64,000 nt of DNA from Methylomusa anaerophila (GCF_003966895.1 NZ_AP018449.1:1722501-1786500), one strand, 5' to 3'. Shown: positions 1-11,746, counted from the first letter of the stretch. Notes: generated from the letters alone by a model not told the origin. Translations and numbers: made by a program.

Positions 1-1795
<1,795 letters not shown>

Positions 1796-1961
1796 AAGCA
1801 GCGAACCAAATCTTTGCGAGTGATAGCGAGCAAAAAGATTTGTGTGAGTCGCTTAGTTCCGAGCGTTAGCGCGAGGAACATCATTAATCCTAAATGCGAA
1901 CTTTCTTCTGTGTTGTTTTCAGGGAATAGATCCTTTATGGAATGTTTACCTGAATTAAATA
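1796..1961 (+). other. 23S-5S internal transcribed spacer
   Basis: This 166-bp spacer holds imperfect inverted repeats ('aaatctttgcgag' near 1808 against 'gcaaaaagattt' near 1831; 'gttccgagcg' against 'gcgaggaac'). They probably form processing stems around the 23S 3' end. No tRNA gene is seen in it. Confidence 0.6.
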
Positions 1962-2079
1962 TCCGGTGGCGATAGCTAAGGGGATCCACCTGTTCCCATA
2001 CCGAACACAGTAGTTAAGCCCTTAAACGCCGAAGGTACTTGGTTGGAAACGGCCCGGGAGATTAGGTAGTTGCCGGTTG
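1962..2079 (+). rRNA. 5S ribosomal RNA
   Basis: This 118-nt sequence has the canonical 5S elements: 'ccataccgaacacag', 'gttaagcccttaaacgcc' and 'ggaaacggcccgggaga'. Its ends pair as helix I ('ccggtggc' with 'gttgccgg'). It follows the 23S gene in the usual order and is closed by a terminator hairpin. Confidence 0.95.
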
Positions 2080-2083
2080 ATAA

Positions 2084-2112
2084 AGGCACTCACGATATGT
2101 GGGTGCTTTTGT
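2084..2112 (+). terminator. rRNA operon terminator
   Basis: Arms 'gcactcac' (2086-2093) and 'gtgggtgc' (2099-2106) are followed by a T-rich tract, directly downstream of 5S. Confidence 0.8.
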
Positions 2113-2141
2113 TTTTCCTTAAAGATAATTACTAGCCCCCA

Positions 2142-2308
2142 GGTTAAGCCCTTAAACGCCTGTGGAAGATACTAACGTATCTCTGAATGTCTCCTGCGTG
2201 TCGCAGATAAGAGTCTCCAAGTACATGTGCTACACTTGCTGGATTTATCGCGTAAACACGGAGGACTTGGTTGGAAACGGCCCGGGAGATTAGGTAGTTG
2301 CCGGTTGA
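2142..2308 (+). pseudogene. Broken second copy of the 5S 3' half, carrying a 104-bp insert
   Basis: Positions 2142-2160 repeat 5S bases 'gttaagcccttaaacgcc'. Positions 2265-2308 repeat the 5S 3' end starting at 'acttggttggaaacgg'. The two parts are separated by 104 bp (2161-2264) with no counterpart in the intact 5S, where only 6 bp lie between them. The 5' half of 5S is absent, so this cannot make a normal 5S. It looks like a partial duplication of the operon end followed by an insertion, or a scar left by recombination between rRNA operons. Confidence 0.8.
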
Positions 2309-2310
2309 TA

Positions 2311-2338
2311 AAGGCATTCATGAAAGTGGGTGCTTTTG
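2311..2338 (+). terminator. Duplicated rRNA-type terminator
   Basis: A second copy of the 5S terminator ('gcattcat' 2314-2321 with 'gtgggtgc' 2326-2333, using G-T pairs, then T-rich) ends the broken 5S copy. The stem is kept although the sequence has diverged. Confidence 0.7.
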
Positions 2339-2473
2339 TTTTGCTGTGATCGTTTTCCAGGCTGAGATTGAGCTGAGACCTCAGATGGAATAGGCGCTGC
2401 CTTACCTTGCTTTAATGCTCTAAGCGGGGTATATTGATTGAATATTCCAAAATAATTTTTTCACAAATTAATT

Positions 2474-2504
2474 CTTGACATGAATAGAGGATATTTGCTA
2501 TATT
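2474..2504 (+). promoter_or_regulatory. Promoter of the paaK-ACT transcript
   Basis: A perfect -35 TTGACA (2474-2479) and -10 TATATT (2499-2504), with a rather long 19-bp spacer, sit about 80 bp before the riboswitch core. A shifted -10 would give the usual 17-bp spacer. Confidence 0.65.
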
Positions 2505-2579
2505 AAACACATAATACTGTATACAGAGCCGTTCGGCGGCAGAATTTAATGGTCTGTCGTCGGCCGTGCCAAACAGGAA

Positions 2580-2672
2580 GTGTGTCTAGGGTTCCGGCCA
2601 AGTGTGGTGACTGGTCCGAGCGGCACAGGGCTCACGCGAGCCAACACCGTGGGTACAAAACGCCCTAGCGGA
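2580..2672 (+). promoter_or_regulatory. ykkC-family riboswitch, probably the ppGpp-sensing 2a subtype
   Basis: The conserved ykkC core is present: 'ctagggttccgg' (2586), 'ctggtccgagcg' (2621) and 'acaccgtgggtacaaaa' (2645). P1 pairs 'ctaggg' (2586-2591) with 'ccctag' (2663-2668). That same 'ccctag' also forms the 5' base of the following terminator, so a folded, ligand-bound aptamer should block termination (a genetic ON switch). The class covers guanidine, ppGpp and PRPP receptors. I favour ppGpp because a second copy precedes the ilv genes, where ppGpp riboswitches are known to occur. The ligand assignment is inference. Confidence 0.85.
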
Positions 2673-2714
2673 AAGTTCCGGACTTTTTAGTACGGAATTT
2701 CCCTAGGGTCTTTT
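2663..2714 (+). terminator. Riboswitch-controlled terminator before paaK
   Basis: A long stem starts 'ccctag', carries two single-base bulges and closes with 'ccctaggg' (2701-2708), followed by 'tcttttgcctttt'. The 5' strand overlaps the aptamer P1 strand, giving mutually exclusive folds. Confidence 0.85.
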
Positions 2715-2751
2715 GCCTTTTCTTATAGTTGGCCTATGAGGGGGAAATACT

Positions 2752-4050
2752 TTGTATTGGAATCAACCGGCAGAGACCATGGAAAGGGAACAGCTGCGTT
2801 CTTTGCAGGCAGGCAGGCTAAAGGAACTGGTGGACCGGATATACCGGCAGCAGCCTTTTTACCGCTCCAAAATGCAGGAACAAGGTTTGTTACCACAAGA
2901 CATCAATAGTTTAGAAGATATAGCCAAACTTCCCTTTACTGTTAAACAGGATATGCGGGATAATTATCCTTACGGTCTCTTTGCCGTCGCACCAACCGAG
3001 ATTATTCGCATTCACGCATCAAGCGGAACTACCGGCCGGCCGACGGTAGTAGGCTACACCAAGCGGGACATTGGTATTTGGTCCGAAGTAATGGCCCGTG
3101 CTCTTACCGGTGTGGGCGTCACCAAGCAATCATTCGTACAAATTGCTTACGGCTACGGTCTGTTTACAGGGGGGCTGGGCGTACATTACGGTGCGGAACT
3201 TATTGGCGCCTCGGTCATCCCGATCTCTAGCGGCAATACTGCCAGACAAATCATGTTGATGAAAGATTTTGGCACCACCACTATCGCCTGTACTCCCTCA
3301 TATGCTTTGTACATTGCGGAAACTATGCGGGAAATGGAGATTGATCCGCGCAAGACTTCGCTGAAAGTAGGAGTATTTGGGGCGGAGCCCTGGTCGGAAC
3401 GTATGCGGGGCGAGATCGAGGAACAGCTGGGTATAAAGGCTGTTGACATCTATGGATTGAGCGAAATCATTGGCCCGGGGGTTGCCTGCGAATGTCTGGC
3501 GCAGAATGGACTGCATATTAATGAAGACCACTTTTATCCGGAAATTATCAATCCGGTAACAGGCGATGTACTGCCTGACGGTGAAAAAGGGGAATTGGTG
3601 CTGACAACCCTTACCAAAGATGGAATGCCCATGATACGTTACCGTACGCGTGATCTTACCATGCTGGAGCGGGAGGTCTGCTCATGCGGCAGAACGCTTG
3701 TCCGCATGAGCAAGGTTCTGGGCCGGAGCGACGATATGCTGATCATCAGAGGGGTAAATGTATTTCCGTCTCAGGTGGAAACTGTTCTCTTAAGTATTGG
3801 AGAGACTTCGCCTCATTATCAGCTAATTGTCGACCGCAAGGATAACTTAGATTGTCTGACTGTTCTGGTAGAGGTGACTGACGATTTATTTTCTGATGAA
3901 GTAAAAAGATTAGAAGCCTTAGAACATAAAATTAAATCGGAATTAGCCAGCGCTTTAAGTGTCTCTGCTACTGTACGGCTGGTTGGCTCCAAAACTATCG
4001 AGCGCAGCGAAGGAAAGGCCAAGCGGGTAATTGATAATCGGAAGCTATAA
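2752..4050 (+). CDS. paaK: Phenylacetate-CoA ligase family acyl-CoA synthetase
   Basis: This 432-residue adenylate-forming ligase activates an arylacetate or related carboxylate to its CoA thioester with ATP. The AMP-binding P-loop '[14 protein letters not shown]' (about residue 90) and the C-terminal lid with '[19 protein letters not shown]' are intact, and the length is normal for PaaK. Start is TTG at 2752 with 'gaggggga' upstream. It is co-transcribed with the tandem-ACT gene 21 bp downstream. In anaerobes such ligases supply acyl-CoA for ferredoxin-dependent reductive carboxylation to amino acids. Control by a probable ppGpp riboswitch fits amino acid salvage under starvation, although no ior gene lies nearby. 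The actual substrate is not known. Confidence 0.9.
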   Translation: MYWNQPAETMEREQLRSLQAGRLKELVDRIYRQQPFYRSKMQEQGLLPQDINSLEDIAKLPFTVKQDMRDNYPYGLFAVAPTEIIRIHASSGTTGRPTVVGYTKRDIGIWSEVMARALTGVGVTKQSFVQIAYGYGLFTGGLGVHYGAELIGASVIPISSGNTARQIMLMKDFGTTTIACTPSYALYIAETMREMEIDPRKTSLKVGVFGAEPWSERMRGEIEEQLGIKAVDIYGLSEIIGPGVACECLAQNGLHINEDHFYPEIINPVTGDVLPDGEKGELVLTTLTKDGMPMIRYRTRDLTMLEREVCSCGRTLVRMSKVLGRSDDMLIIRGVNVFPSQVETVLLSIGETSPHYQLIVDRKDNLDCLTVLVEVTDDLFSDEVKRLEALEHKIKSELASALSVSATVRLVGSKTIERSEGKAKRVIDNRKL

Positions 4051-4071
4051 CGAGTATAGGGGGAATCTAAG

Positions 4072-4521
4072 ATGATCATTCAACAGATGTCCGTATTTGT
4101 TGAGAATCAGCCTGGTAAGATGGCCGAAGTCCTAGGAACCTTAAAAAGCAATGGCGTAAATATTCGGGCGCTGGCACTTGCTGACACTGCCGATTTTGGT
4201 ATTCTCAGAATTATTGTAAATGAACCGGAAAGGGTTAGAAATATATTGCGGGAATCCGGTTTTACCGTTCGTTTGACGCCGGTGTTAACCATGATTGTGA
4301 GTGATAACCCCGGTGGACTATATGAACTGATTAACCTGTTAAGCAACGCCGGGGTCAGCATTGAATATATGTATGCTTTTGCTGCATATGGTTCGCAGGA
4401 TGCCAGAGTAGTACTGAAAGTGGATAACTTAGTGCTGGCGGAAAGGCTGATATCCGGTGAAGATAAGCAGGATCCGGCGGTTGTTGAGAGGGATGGTACA
4501 GTTCCCGGCTATTATTGGTAG
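4072..4521 (+). CDS. Tandem ACT-domain amino-acid-binding protein
   Basis: A 149-residue protein made of two ACT modules (about residues 3-70 and 71-140; first strand 'QMSVFVENQPGKMAEVLGTL', second 'TMIVSDNPGGLYELINLL'). It has no catalytic domain. ACT pairs of this type commonly follow paaK in anaerobes and are presumed to sense an amino acid. It lies in the paaK transcript, 21 bp after its stop, with 'agggggaatctaag' before the ATG. A role as allosteric partner or sensor for the ligase is inference. Confidence 0.85.
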   Translation: MIIQQMSVFVENQPGKMAEVLGTLKSNGVNIRALALADTADFGILRIIVNEPERVRNILRESGFTVRLTPVLTMIVSDNPGGLYELINLLSNAGVSIEYMYAFAAYGSQDARVVLKVDNLVLAERLISGEDKQDPAVVERDGTVPGYYW

Positions 4522-4563
4522 TAGCATTAACAAACTTTAACAAAAAAAGTTCGTGTATTTCAC

Positions 4564-4593
4564 TTGACAAGGAACTAACGTGCTGGCATAATG
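4564..4593 (+). promoter_or_regulatory. Promoter of the ilv leader
   Basis: TTGACA (4564-4569) and CATAAT (4588-4593) with 18-bp spacing lie just upstream of the second riboswitch. Confidence 0.7.
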
Positions 4594-4621
4594 GATACAA
4601 AGTGTTACATGATTGTAAGAA

Positions 4622-4722
4622 AGCGCATCTAGGGTTCCGCTGATTAACAGGCCTGGTCCGAGCGATGCATGGCACGGCGTGGTGCCCCGTGTTACACCGT
4701 GAGTAAAAAAGACTCTGCGGCA
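4622..4722 (+). promoter_or_regulatory. ykkC-family riboswitch (probable ppGpp, 2a) of the ilv operon
   Basis: Core motifs 'tctagggttccg' (4628), 'cctggtccgagcg' (4652) and 'acaccgtgagtaaaaaa' (4694) match the copy before paaK. The 3' conserved segment runs into 'actctg' (4712), which opens the terminator. P1-type pairing of 'agggt' with 'actct' competes with that hairpin. Placement before ilv genes and in tandem with a T-box is a reported arrangement for ppGpp riboswitches. Confidence 0.85.
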
Positions 4723-4766
4723 AGTTTCTTACTGAATGCTTGTGAGAAATTTTCCCAGAGTTTTCT
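4712..4766 (+). terminator. First ilv leader terminator (riboswitch platform)
   Basis: 'actctg' (4712-4717) pairs with 'cagagt' (4756-4761). An inner stem joins 'aagtttctta' with 'tgagaaattt'. 'tttctt' follows. Readthrough should need the ligand-bound aptamer. Confidence 0.8.
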
Positions 4767-4788
4767 TATATCTTCAACTTAAATTTGG

Positions 4789-4916
4789 CGACTGATTAGA
4801 AATGTTCAGATGCTAGGCGTGACGAGGATTGCGCAGTGCCGCGTACTGGGTTTGTACGCAAGCAAGCAACCGCAGAAACAACGACGCAGATGGGCGTTTG
4901 CGTTTATAAGCAGTCG
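4789..4916 (-). repeat. MITE-like repeat, copy A, inserted inside the ilv leader
   Basis: This 128-bp element has near-perfect terminal inverted repeats ('cgactgatta' / 'taagcagtcg'). Its reverse complement matches the copies at 6772, 10434 and 15421, for example 'catctgcgtcgttg', 'cagtacgc' and 'cgcctagcatct'. It lies exactly between the riboswitch terminator and the T-box stem I, lengthening the leader without disturbing either RNA. Confidence 0.75.
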
Positions 4917-5209
4917 TATAATGAAACAAGTAATGATTGGGTTAAAGCGCTTCAGCTAAAAGCCGCTTTCAGAGATGCCGGTGGTTGGTGTAAACCGGTG
5001 CGGTGCTGACGCCGTTACGTCGCCCATGAACTCTTTTGCTGAAACGTATAGTGCGAGTTGTCATTATACATTAGGTAAAAGCGTTAGCCGGACGTTACCC
5101 GGCAGATACCCAAGATGAGTCTTGGGTGTTGCAACGAGTAAAAGTAGGGTGGTACCGCGGAATTGCCGCCCCTACCGGCGGATACGTCTGCCGGTAGGGG
5201 CGGTTTTTT
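4917..5209 (+). promoter_or_regulatory. T-box leader of the ilv-leu operon, probably leucine-specific
   Basis: Stem I features 'cagagatgccgg' and 'ggtgtaaaccgg' precede a specifier-type bulge 'gaactctt' (about 5030). Its codon reads best as CTC, leucine. The T-box sequence 'agggtggtaccgcgg' is at 5146-5160, directly before the terminator (5166-5203). Uncharged tRNA is expected to stabilise the antiterminator and allow ilvN transcription. The specifier reading is inference from position. Confidence 0.88.
5166..5209 (+). terminator. T-box terminator before ilvN
   Basis: Perfect 14-bp arms 'ccgcccctaccggc' (5166-5179) and 'gccggtaggggcgg' (5190-5203) are followed by six T. The 5' arm starts right after the T-box sequence. 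Confidence 0.9.
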
Positions 5210-5241
5210 ATTTTATCCAAAAAGAAAGGGGAGTGGCAACC

Positions 5242-6748
<1,507 letters not shown>

Positions 6749-6771
6749 GTAACTATTTGGCTTAAAGTAGG

Positions 6772-6892
6772 GAACTGCTTATAAACCGTCATCTGCGTCG
6801 TTGCTTCTGCGATCCTCACTCCAGCGTACATCCCAGTACGCTTGCGTTCCGGTCCTCGTCGCGCCTAGCATCTAACGATTTCTAAGCAGTTC
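6772..6892 (+). repeat. MITE-like repeat, copy B, between ilvC and leuA
   Basis: 121 bp with perfect 10-bp terminal inverted repeats 'gaactgctta' / 'taagcagttc'. The flanks 'ttaaagtagg' and 'gaggca' resemble those of copies C and B', so the true ends may lie slightly further out. It sits within the presumed ilv-leu transcript. Confidence 0.8.
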
Positions 6893-6940
6893 GAGGCAGT
6901 AGATAAATTAACGGATACAAGATTACTTGTTGTTAAAGTG

Positions 6941-7038
6941 GAAACCGCTTATAAACCGCCAGATGTGGGTCGCTAATCTGTAATTCTCATTACAGCATAG
7001 GACAAGTAACGCGCAATTTGGCGATTTCTAGGCAGTTC
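6941..7038 (+). repeat. MITE-like repeat, copy B', degenerate
   Basis: A 98-bp diverged relative of copy B ('gaaaccgcttataaaccgcc' start, 'gcgatttctaggcagttc' end), 49 bp downstream of it. The interior has drifted. Both copies together fill the ilvC-leuA gap. Confidence 0.65.
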
Positions 7039-7141
7039 TAGGCAATGGCAACATGGTCTTTTTTGATACTCGGCCCCTCAAGAACGATTCGATGTGATTG
7101 AGGGGCAAAAATATAAATTGGAGAAAGAAGGGGTAATGAAT

Positions 7142-8689
7142 ATGGAAACTCGCAGGATCAAGGTGTTTGACACCACCCTCCGTGACGGTGAGCAGACGCC
7201 GGGGGTAAGTTTGCAGACAGAAGAGAAGATTGAGATTGCGCTGGCCCTTGCAAAGCTGAACGTAGATGTTATCGAAGCCGGGTTTCCCATTGCCTCGCCA
7301 GGAGATTTCGATGCTGTCAGTCAAATCGCCCAGCGGGTTAAGGGTCCCACTATCGCCGGTCTGGCCAGAGCCAATCAAAAAGACATTGAGACCGCCGGTC
7401 AGGCGGTAAAACACTCCGATCGTCCACGTATTCACACCTTTATAGCCACCAGCGATATTCATCTGGAACATAAGCTTAAAATGAGTCGCAACGAAGTGCT
7501 GGCACGGGCGGAAGAGGCGGTACGCTATGCAAAAAGCCTGGTGCCGGATGTGGAATTTTCGGCCGAGGATGCTTCCCGGTCCGACTGGGACTATCTGTGC
7601 CAGGTATATGCCGGCGTCATTGCCGCCGGGGCAAATGTCATTAATGTCCCTGATACAGTAGGCTACACCACACCGGACGAATTCGGCAGGCTGATTCTCT
7701 ATATCAGACAGCATGTGCCGAACATTGACCAGGCCGTAATCAGCGTACATTGTCATGACGACTTGGGAATGGCGGTAGCCAATTCTCTGGCCGCAATTAA
7801 AAATGGAGCGGAACAAGTGGAATGCACAATCAACGGTTTGGGTGAACGGGCCGGCAACGCTTCGCTGGAAGAACTGGTTATGGCTCTTAATACCCGCAAG
7901 GAGTACTATCAGGCCGGTACGGATATTGATACCCGGCAAATTTACCGGACGTCCCGGCTGGTCAGCACTCTCACCGGAATTGTCGTTCCTCCCAACAAAG
8001 CTGTAGTGGGAGATAACGCCTTCGCTCATGAGTCCGGTATCCACCAGCACGGAATGCTGAATAATTCTCTCACCTATGAAATTATGCGTCCCGAGACTAT
8101 CGGCATTAGCCGGAATGCCCTGGTTTTAGGCAAGCATTCCGGCCGGCATGCCTTTGAAGAAAGGCTGCGCCATTTAGGCTATGAACTAGGTCCGGAAAGG
8201 ATTAATTCCCTGTTTGTTAAGTTTAAAGATTTGGCCGACAGGAAGAAAATGGTTTTCGACCGGGATATCGAAGCCTTGGTTGCGGAAAAGACGATTGAAA
8301 AACCGGAATGGTTTCAACTTATATATCATCATGTGGCAAGCGGCAATCAGACCGTCGCCACCTCGTCGGTGCGGCTTCAGTCAAACCATGGCATATCTGA
8401 GGCGGCAAGCTGCGGTGGCGGCCCTATTGACGCCACTTTTAAAGCAGTTGAACAGGCAGTGGGATTTGCCGTTGATTTAAAGGATTACCAGATCAAGGCG
8501 GTTACCGCCGGGGAAGATGCCTTAGGGGAAGCCACCGTGTGGATTGAACGGGACGGAAAAATCTTCACCGGCCGGGGACTCAGCACCGATGTCATAGAAG
8601 CAAGCGCTAAGGCTTACCTGAATGCGATCAACAGAATGCTGGCTGTCTGTGGTCATCCGGAAGTAGCCAAGGCGGCGGGAGGTAACTAA
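7142..8689 (+). CDS. leuA: 2-isopropylmalate synthase
   Basis: A 515-residue LeuA condenses acetyl-CoA with 2-ketoisovalerate, the first leucine-specific step. It shows the DRE-TIM signature '[13 protein letters not shown]' at the N-terminus, the metal ligands in '[15 protein letters not shown]', the '[11 protein letters not shown]' motif and a C-terminal LeuA dimer (feedback) domain from about residue 390. ATG 7142 is chosen because 'gaagggg' lies 8 nt upstream. ATG 7136 is too close to it. leuA follows the two repeats in the ilvC-leuA gap, and ilvB follows 46 bp later. A long open frame on the opposite strand is a shadow. Confidence 0.95.
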   Translation: METRRIKVFDTTLRDGEQTPGVSLQTEEKIEIALALAKLNVDVIEAGFPIASPGDFDAVSQIAQRVKGPTIAGLARANQKDIETAGQAVKHSDRPRIHTFIATSDIHLEHKLKMSRNEVLARAEEAVRYAKSLVPDVEFSAEDASRSDWDYLCQVYAGVIAAGANVINVPDTVGYTTPDEFGRLILYIRQHVPNIDQAVISVHCHDDLGMAVANSLAAIKNGAEQVECTINGLGERAGNASLEELVMALNTRKEYYQAGTDIDTRQIYRTSRLVSTLTGIVVPPNKAVVGDNAFAHESGIHQHGMLNNSLTYEIMRPETIGISRNALVLGKHSGRHAFEERLRHLGYELGPERINSLFVKFKDLADRKKMVFDRDIEALVAEKTIEKPEWFQLIYHHVASGNQTVATSSVRLQSNHGISEAASCGGGPIDATFKAVEQAVGFAVDLKDYQIKAVTAGEDALGEATVWIERDGKIFTGRGLSTDVIEASAKAYLNAINRMLAVCGHPEVAKAAGGN

Positions 8690-8735
8690 GTATGGTTCGC
8701 AGTATGACAATGACGCGGATTGAGGTGACGATCAA

Positions 8736-10406
8736 ATGCTGATGACGGGCGCCCAGGCTATTGTGGAATGCTTGCACAAGCAGGGAGTTAATACCGTTTT
8801 TGGTTACCCGGGCGGAACCATATTGCCGCTCTACGATGCATTGTACGAAGCGCCGGTCAAACATGTCCTCACTACCCACGAGCAAGGCGCCGCCCACGCC
8901 GCCGACGGTTATGCCAGGGCCAGCGGCAAAGTAGGTGTATGTATAGCCACTGCCGGGCCCGGAGCCACCAATCTGGTTACCGGGCTGGCCAATGCTTTTA
9001 TGGACTCGGTTCCGGTTGTGGCCATTACCGGACAGGTACCGACCGGCCTAATCGGACGGGATGCCTTCCAGGAAGTTGACATTACCGGTATTACCATGGC
9101 GGTAACAAAACACAATTTTCTGGTAAAAGATATAAAAAAATTACCGTCAATTATTGAACAGGCATTCGCTATTGCCTCCTCCGGACGGATGGGTCCGGTA
9201 CTGGTAGATGTGCCGCGGGATATACAGGCGGCCCAATTTGATTTTTCCCATAGTATGGATAAAATTTCTTTTAAGGATTGCCATAGGCGCCACTACCCGG
9301 ATAATAATGGCGCAGTTCAGCAAGCGGCGGCGGCCGTTAATGCGGCTATTCGCCCGGTGATTTTAGTAGGAGGCGGGGTCATAGCGGCCGGAGCCAGCCA
9401 GGGTGTAATCGAGCTGGCTGAGCAGGGCGACATTCCGGTGGTCAGTACCCTGATGGGAATCGGCGGTTTTCCCGCATCTCACAGCAACTACCTTGGCATG
9501 ACCGGCCTCCATGGTCTTCGTTTGGCCAACCGGGCAGTACAGGAAGCGGATGTTCTAATTGTTATCGGCAGCCGGTTCAGTGACCGGGTAACCGGCGACA
9601 GGAGCCGTTATTCCCAAGGTAAGGCTATTATTCATATTGATATTGACCCGGCTGAAATTCAGAAAAATGTGGCTGCCCATTTAGGCTTGGTTGGCGATAT
9701 GGTAAGCTTGCTTGCTGTCTTGAACCGGTACGTTGAAAAGCAGTCTAGAACCCAGTGGCGGCAAACCATTAATTCCTGGCAGGAGGAGCAGGCGGTATCC
9801 GTCTGCGCGGGAAGTCTTTCAGCGCCATGGGTTATGGAGGAACTAAACCGGCTGACTGCTAGTCAGGACACCATCTTTGTGACCGATGTGGGTCAGCACC
9901 AGATGTGGGCCGCCCAATACCTTAAAGTGGAACGTCCCCGCAACTTTTTATCTTCGGGCGGTCTCGGGGCCATGGGTTTCGGACTGCCGGCGGCAGTGGG
10001 CGCACAATTGGCTGCCCCGGAAAAACGGGTGGTACATATAGCCGGGGACGGCGGTTTTAAAATGACTGGCTGTGAACTTTACACTGTTGCTGTTCAGAAA
10101 CTGCCGGTTATATCCTTAATTATCAATAACAGCGGCTTAGGCATGATCAGGCAGCAACAGAAGGCTTTCTACAATAGCCGCTTTTCCGCCGCCGTCCTTC
10201 CAGCCGCCGTAGATTTTACTTTATTTGCCAATTCCTTTGGGATTCAAGCGTATTCCACCAGCAGCAAAGACGAATTTACCCAAGCGTTTGCGACTGTGTG
10301 GGCACAAAACAAACCGGCGGTGATCGTAGTCAACATATCCTGTGACGACATGGTTTCGCCGATGCTGCTGCCCGGTGGCGCGTTGGATGAATATATCGAT
10401 ATATAA
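8736..10406 (+). CDS. ilvB: Acetolactate synthase large (catalytic) subunit
   Basis: A 556-residue thiamine-diphosphate enzyme making acetolactate or acetohydroxybutyrate from pyruvate. The catalytic glutamate is in 'THEQGAAHAADGYARA', and the ThDP-binding motif starts at 'GDGGFKMTGCELYT' and ends with 'NNSGLGMIRQQQ'. Start ATG 8736 has 'gaggtga' 8 nt upstream. It is the last gene of the run and is separated from its regulatory subunit ilvN by ilvC and leuA, an unusual order. Catabolic acetolactate synthases share the fold, but the context favours the anabolic enzyme. Confidence 0.92.
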   Translation: MLMTGAQAIVECLHKQGVNTVFGYPGGTILPLYDALYEAPVKHVLTTHEQGAAHAADGYARASGKVGVCIATAGPGATNLVTGLANAFMDSVPVVAITGQVPTGLIGRDAFQEVDITGITMAVTKHNFLVKDIKKLPSIIEQAFAIASSGRMGPVLVDVPRDIQAAQFDFSHSMDKISFKDCHRRHYPDNNGAVQQAAAAVNAAIRPVILVGGGVIAAGASQGVIELAEQGDIPVVSTLMGIGGFPASHSNYLGMTGLHGLRLANRAVQEADVLIVIGSRFSDRVTGDRSRYSQGKAIIHIDIDPAEIQKNVAAHLGLVGDMVSLLAVLNRYVEKQSRTQWRQTINSWQEEQAVSVCAGSLSAPWVMEELNRLTASQDTIFVTDVGQHQMWAAQYLKVERPRNFLSSGGLGAMGFGLPAAVGAQLAAPEKRVVHIAGDGGFKMTGCELYTVAVQKLPVISLIINNSGLGMIRQQQKAFYNSRFSAAVLPAAVDFTLFANSFGIQAYSTSSKDEFTQAFATVWAQNKPAVIVVNISCDDMVSPMLLPGGALDEYIDI

Positions 10407-10433
10407 AATTGGAATTTGGTTGCTTAAAGCGGG

Positions 10434-10636
10434 GAACTGCTTATAAACCGTCATGCTGCGTCGCCGCACTATCTGCGTTGCTGTCATCTGCGATAAGTTA
10501 ACTTGCGTTGATAACACTAACGAAATCAGAATCGTGCTCCTGCGGTCTGACTATGATAGTAGAACCGTAACTAGTAAACTTCATTGCAATAAGTTTTTTT
10601 CATATGCAACGGTATCTAACGATTTCTACGCAGTTC
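10434..10636 (+). repeat. MITE-like repeat, copy C, longest member
   Basis: 203 bp bounded by 'gaactgctta' and 'tacgcagttc', with flanks 'ttaaagcggg' and 'ggggca' shared with copy B. The interior contains about 80 bp absent from the 120-bp copies. It lies downstream of ilvB. Confidence 0.7.
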
Positions 10637-10682
10637 GGGGCATTTGGCAAACTGAGTAATACTAAAATTAAATTAATATGGA

Positions 10683-10734
10683 AAAACTTTCAGGGACAGT
10701 GATATGATAGAGGTATCACTGTCCCAAAAGTTTT
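10683..10734. terminator. Long inverted repeat, possible bidirectional terminator or operator
   Basis: Arms of about 21 bp: 'aaaacttt' plus 'gggacagtgata' (10693-10704) against 'tatcactgtccc' (10714-10725) plus 'aaaagtttt'. T-rich ends on both strands allow termination of the ilv transcript. The symmetry and position before the ABC genes also allow an operator. Confidence 0.55.
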
Positions 10735-10808
10735 AAATGCAAAGAATAAGCGGTTCGAATGCATTTCTTCTCTAACGTTCGGTTTTTTTTGAAGGGGTGA
10801 ATAATAAG

Positions 10809-11744
10809 TTGAGTGATCTTACTCCTATCATCCGGGCTGAGAATCTGGGAAAAACTTATGGTGATTTCCAGGCGCTCAAAGGGGTTTCTTTTGCCATTTA
10901 TCCGGGGGAATGTTTTGGATTTATCGGACATAACGGTGCGGGTAAAACGACGACCATGCGGATGATTTACGGCATGTCCAAAGTACAAGAAGGCAGTCTG
11001 GAATTGTTTGGCGAACGAATAAGTCTGACTCCTCCCGCTCTAAAGGCACGGCTGGGCGTTGTGCCGCAGGAGGATAATCTTGATCCTGACCTGTCGGTCA
11101 TTGAGAATCTGGCAATCTATGGCGGCATCTACGGTTTAAAACAATCCGAGGCCAAAGCAAGGGGATATGAGCTGCTGCGTTTTATGGGCCTGGAAGACAA
11201 AGAAAATCATAATGTTGAAAAGCTGTCCGGCGGGCTCAAACGAAGGCTGGTTATCGCCCGGGCCCTGATCAACCGTCCGGAAGTTGTCATTCTGGACGAA
11301 CCAACCACCGGTCTTGATCCCCAGGCCAGGCATCTGGTATGGCAGAAGCTTCGCGGCCTGAAAGTAGAGGGGGTAACGCTGCTGTTGACGACTCATTATA
11401 TGGAGGAGGCGGCTCAACTCTGTGATCGGCTGGTAATTATGCATAAAGGCATTATTCTCGATGAAGGCAGTCCGCAGGAATTGGTTTCCCGCTGCGTTCT
11501 TCCTTTTGTAATTGAAGTCCGGTTGCCCATGTCGCGTATACCGGCCGGCATAAACGAAAAGGTTAGGCAAGCCGGCGGCGAAGTTATTCAGGTAGCGGAA
11601 GGACTGTTTTTATATTTCAGGGATGGACAAACCATATGGGATCAGCTTGCGGCATGGGGACTTCCCCCGCATAGCTGTTTTATGCGGCCGGCAAACTTGG
11701 AAGACGTATTTTTAAAATTAACCGACCGGGGAGGAGCGATGTAG
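10809..11744 (+). CDS. ABC transporter ATP-binding protein, NodI/DrrA-like
   Basis: This protein of about 311 residues has Walker A 'GHNGAGKTTTMRMIYGMS', signature 'LSGGLKRRLVIARAL', Walker B 'VVILDEPTTGLDPQ' and the H-loop 'LTTHYMEEAA'. It ends with the short C-terminal domain seen in DrrA/NodI ATPases. TTG 10809 is preferred because 'gaagggg' abuts the GTG at 10797. It powers the permease encoded 2 bp downstream. The substrate is unknown. NodIJ-type systems export lipo-oligosaccharides and DrrAB-type systems export drugs. Confidence 0.9.
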   Translation: MSDLTPIIRAENLGKTYGDFQALKGVSFAIYPGECFGFIGHNGAGKTTTMRMIYGMSKVQEGSLELFGERISLTPPALKARLGVVPQEDNLDPDLSVIENLAIYGGIYGLKQSEAKARGYELLRFMGLEDKENHNVEKLSGGLKRRLVIARALINRPEVVILDEPTTGLDPQARHLVWQKLRGLKVEGVTLLLTTHYMEEAAQLCDRLVIMHKGIILDEGSPQELVSRCVLPFVIEVRLPMSRIPAGINEKVRQAGGEVIQVAEGLFLYFRDGQTIWDQLAAWGLPPHSCFMRPANLEDVFLKLTDRGGAM

Positions 11745-11746
11745 AT

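Noticed and set aside
5122-5241. N-terminal extension of ilvN from an upstream in-frame start
   Set aside because: The extension would translate the T-box and terminator. The ATG at 5242 has a proper ribosome site and matches IlvN N-termini.
7028-8050. A 340-codon open frame on the minus strand
   Set aside because: It is the complement of leuA codons, has no ribosome site and resembles no protein. It is a codon-bias shadow.
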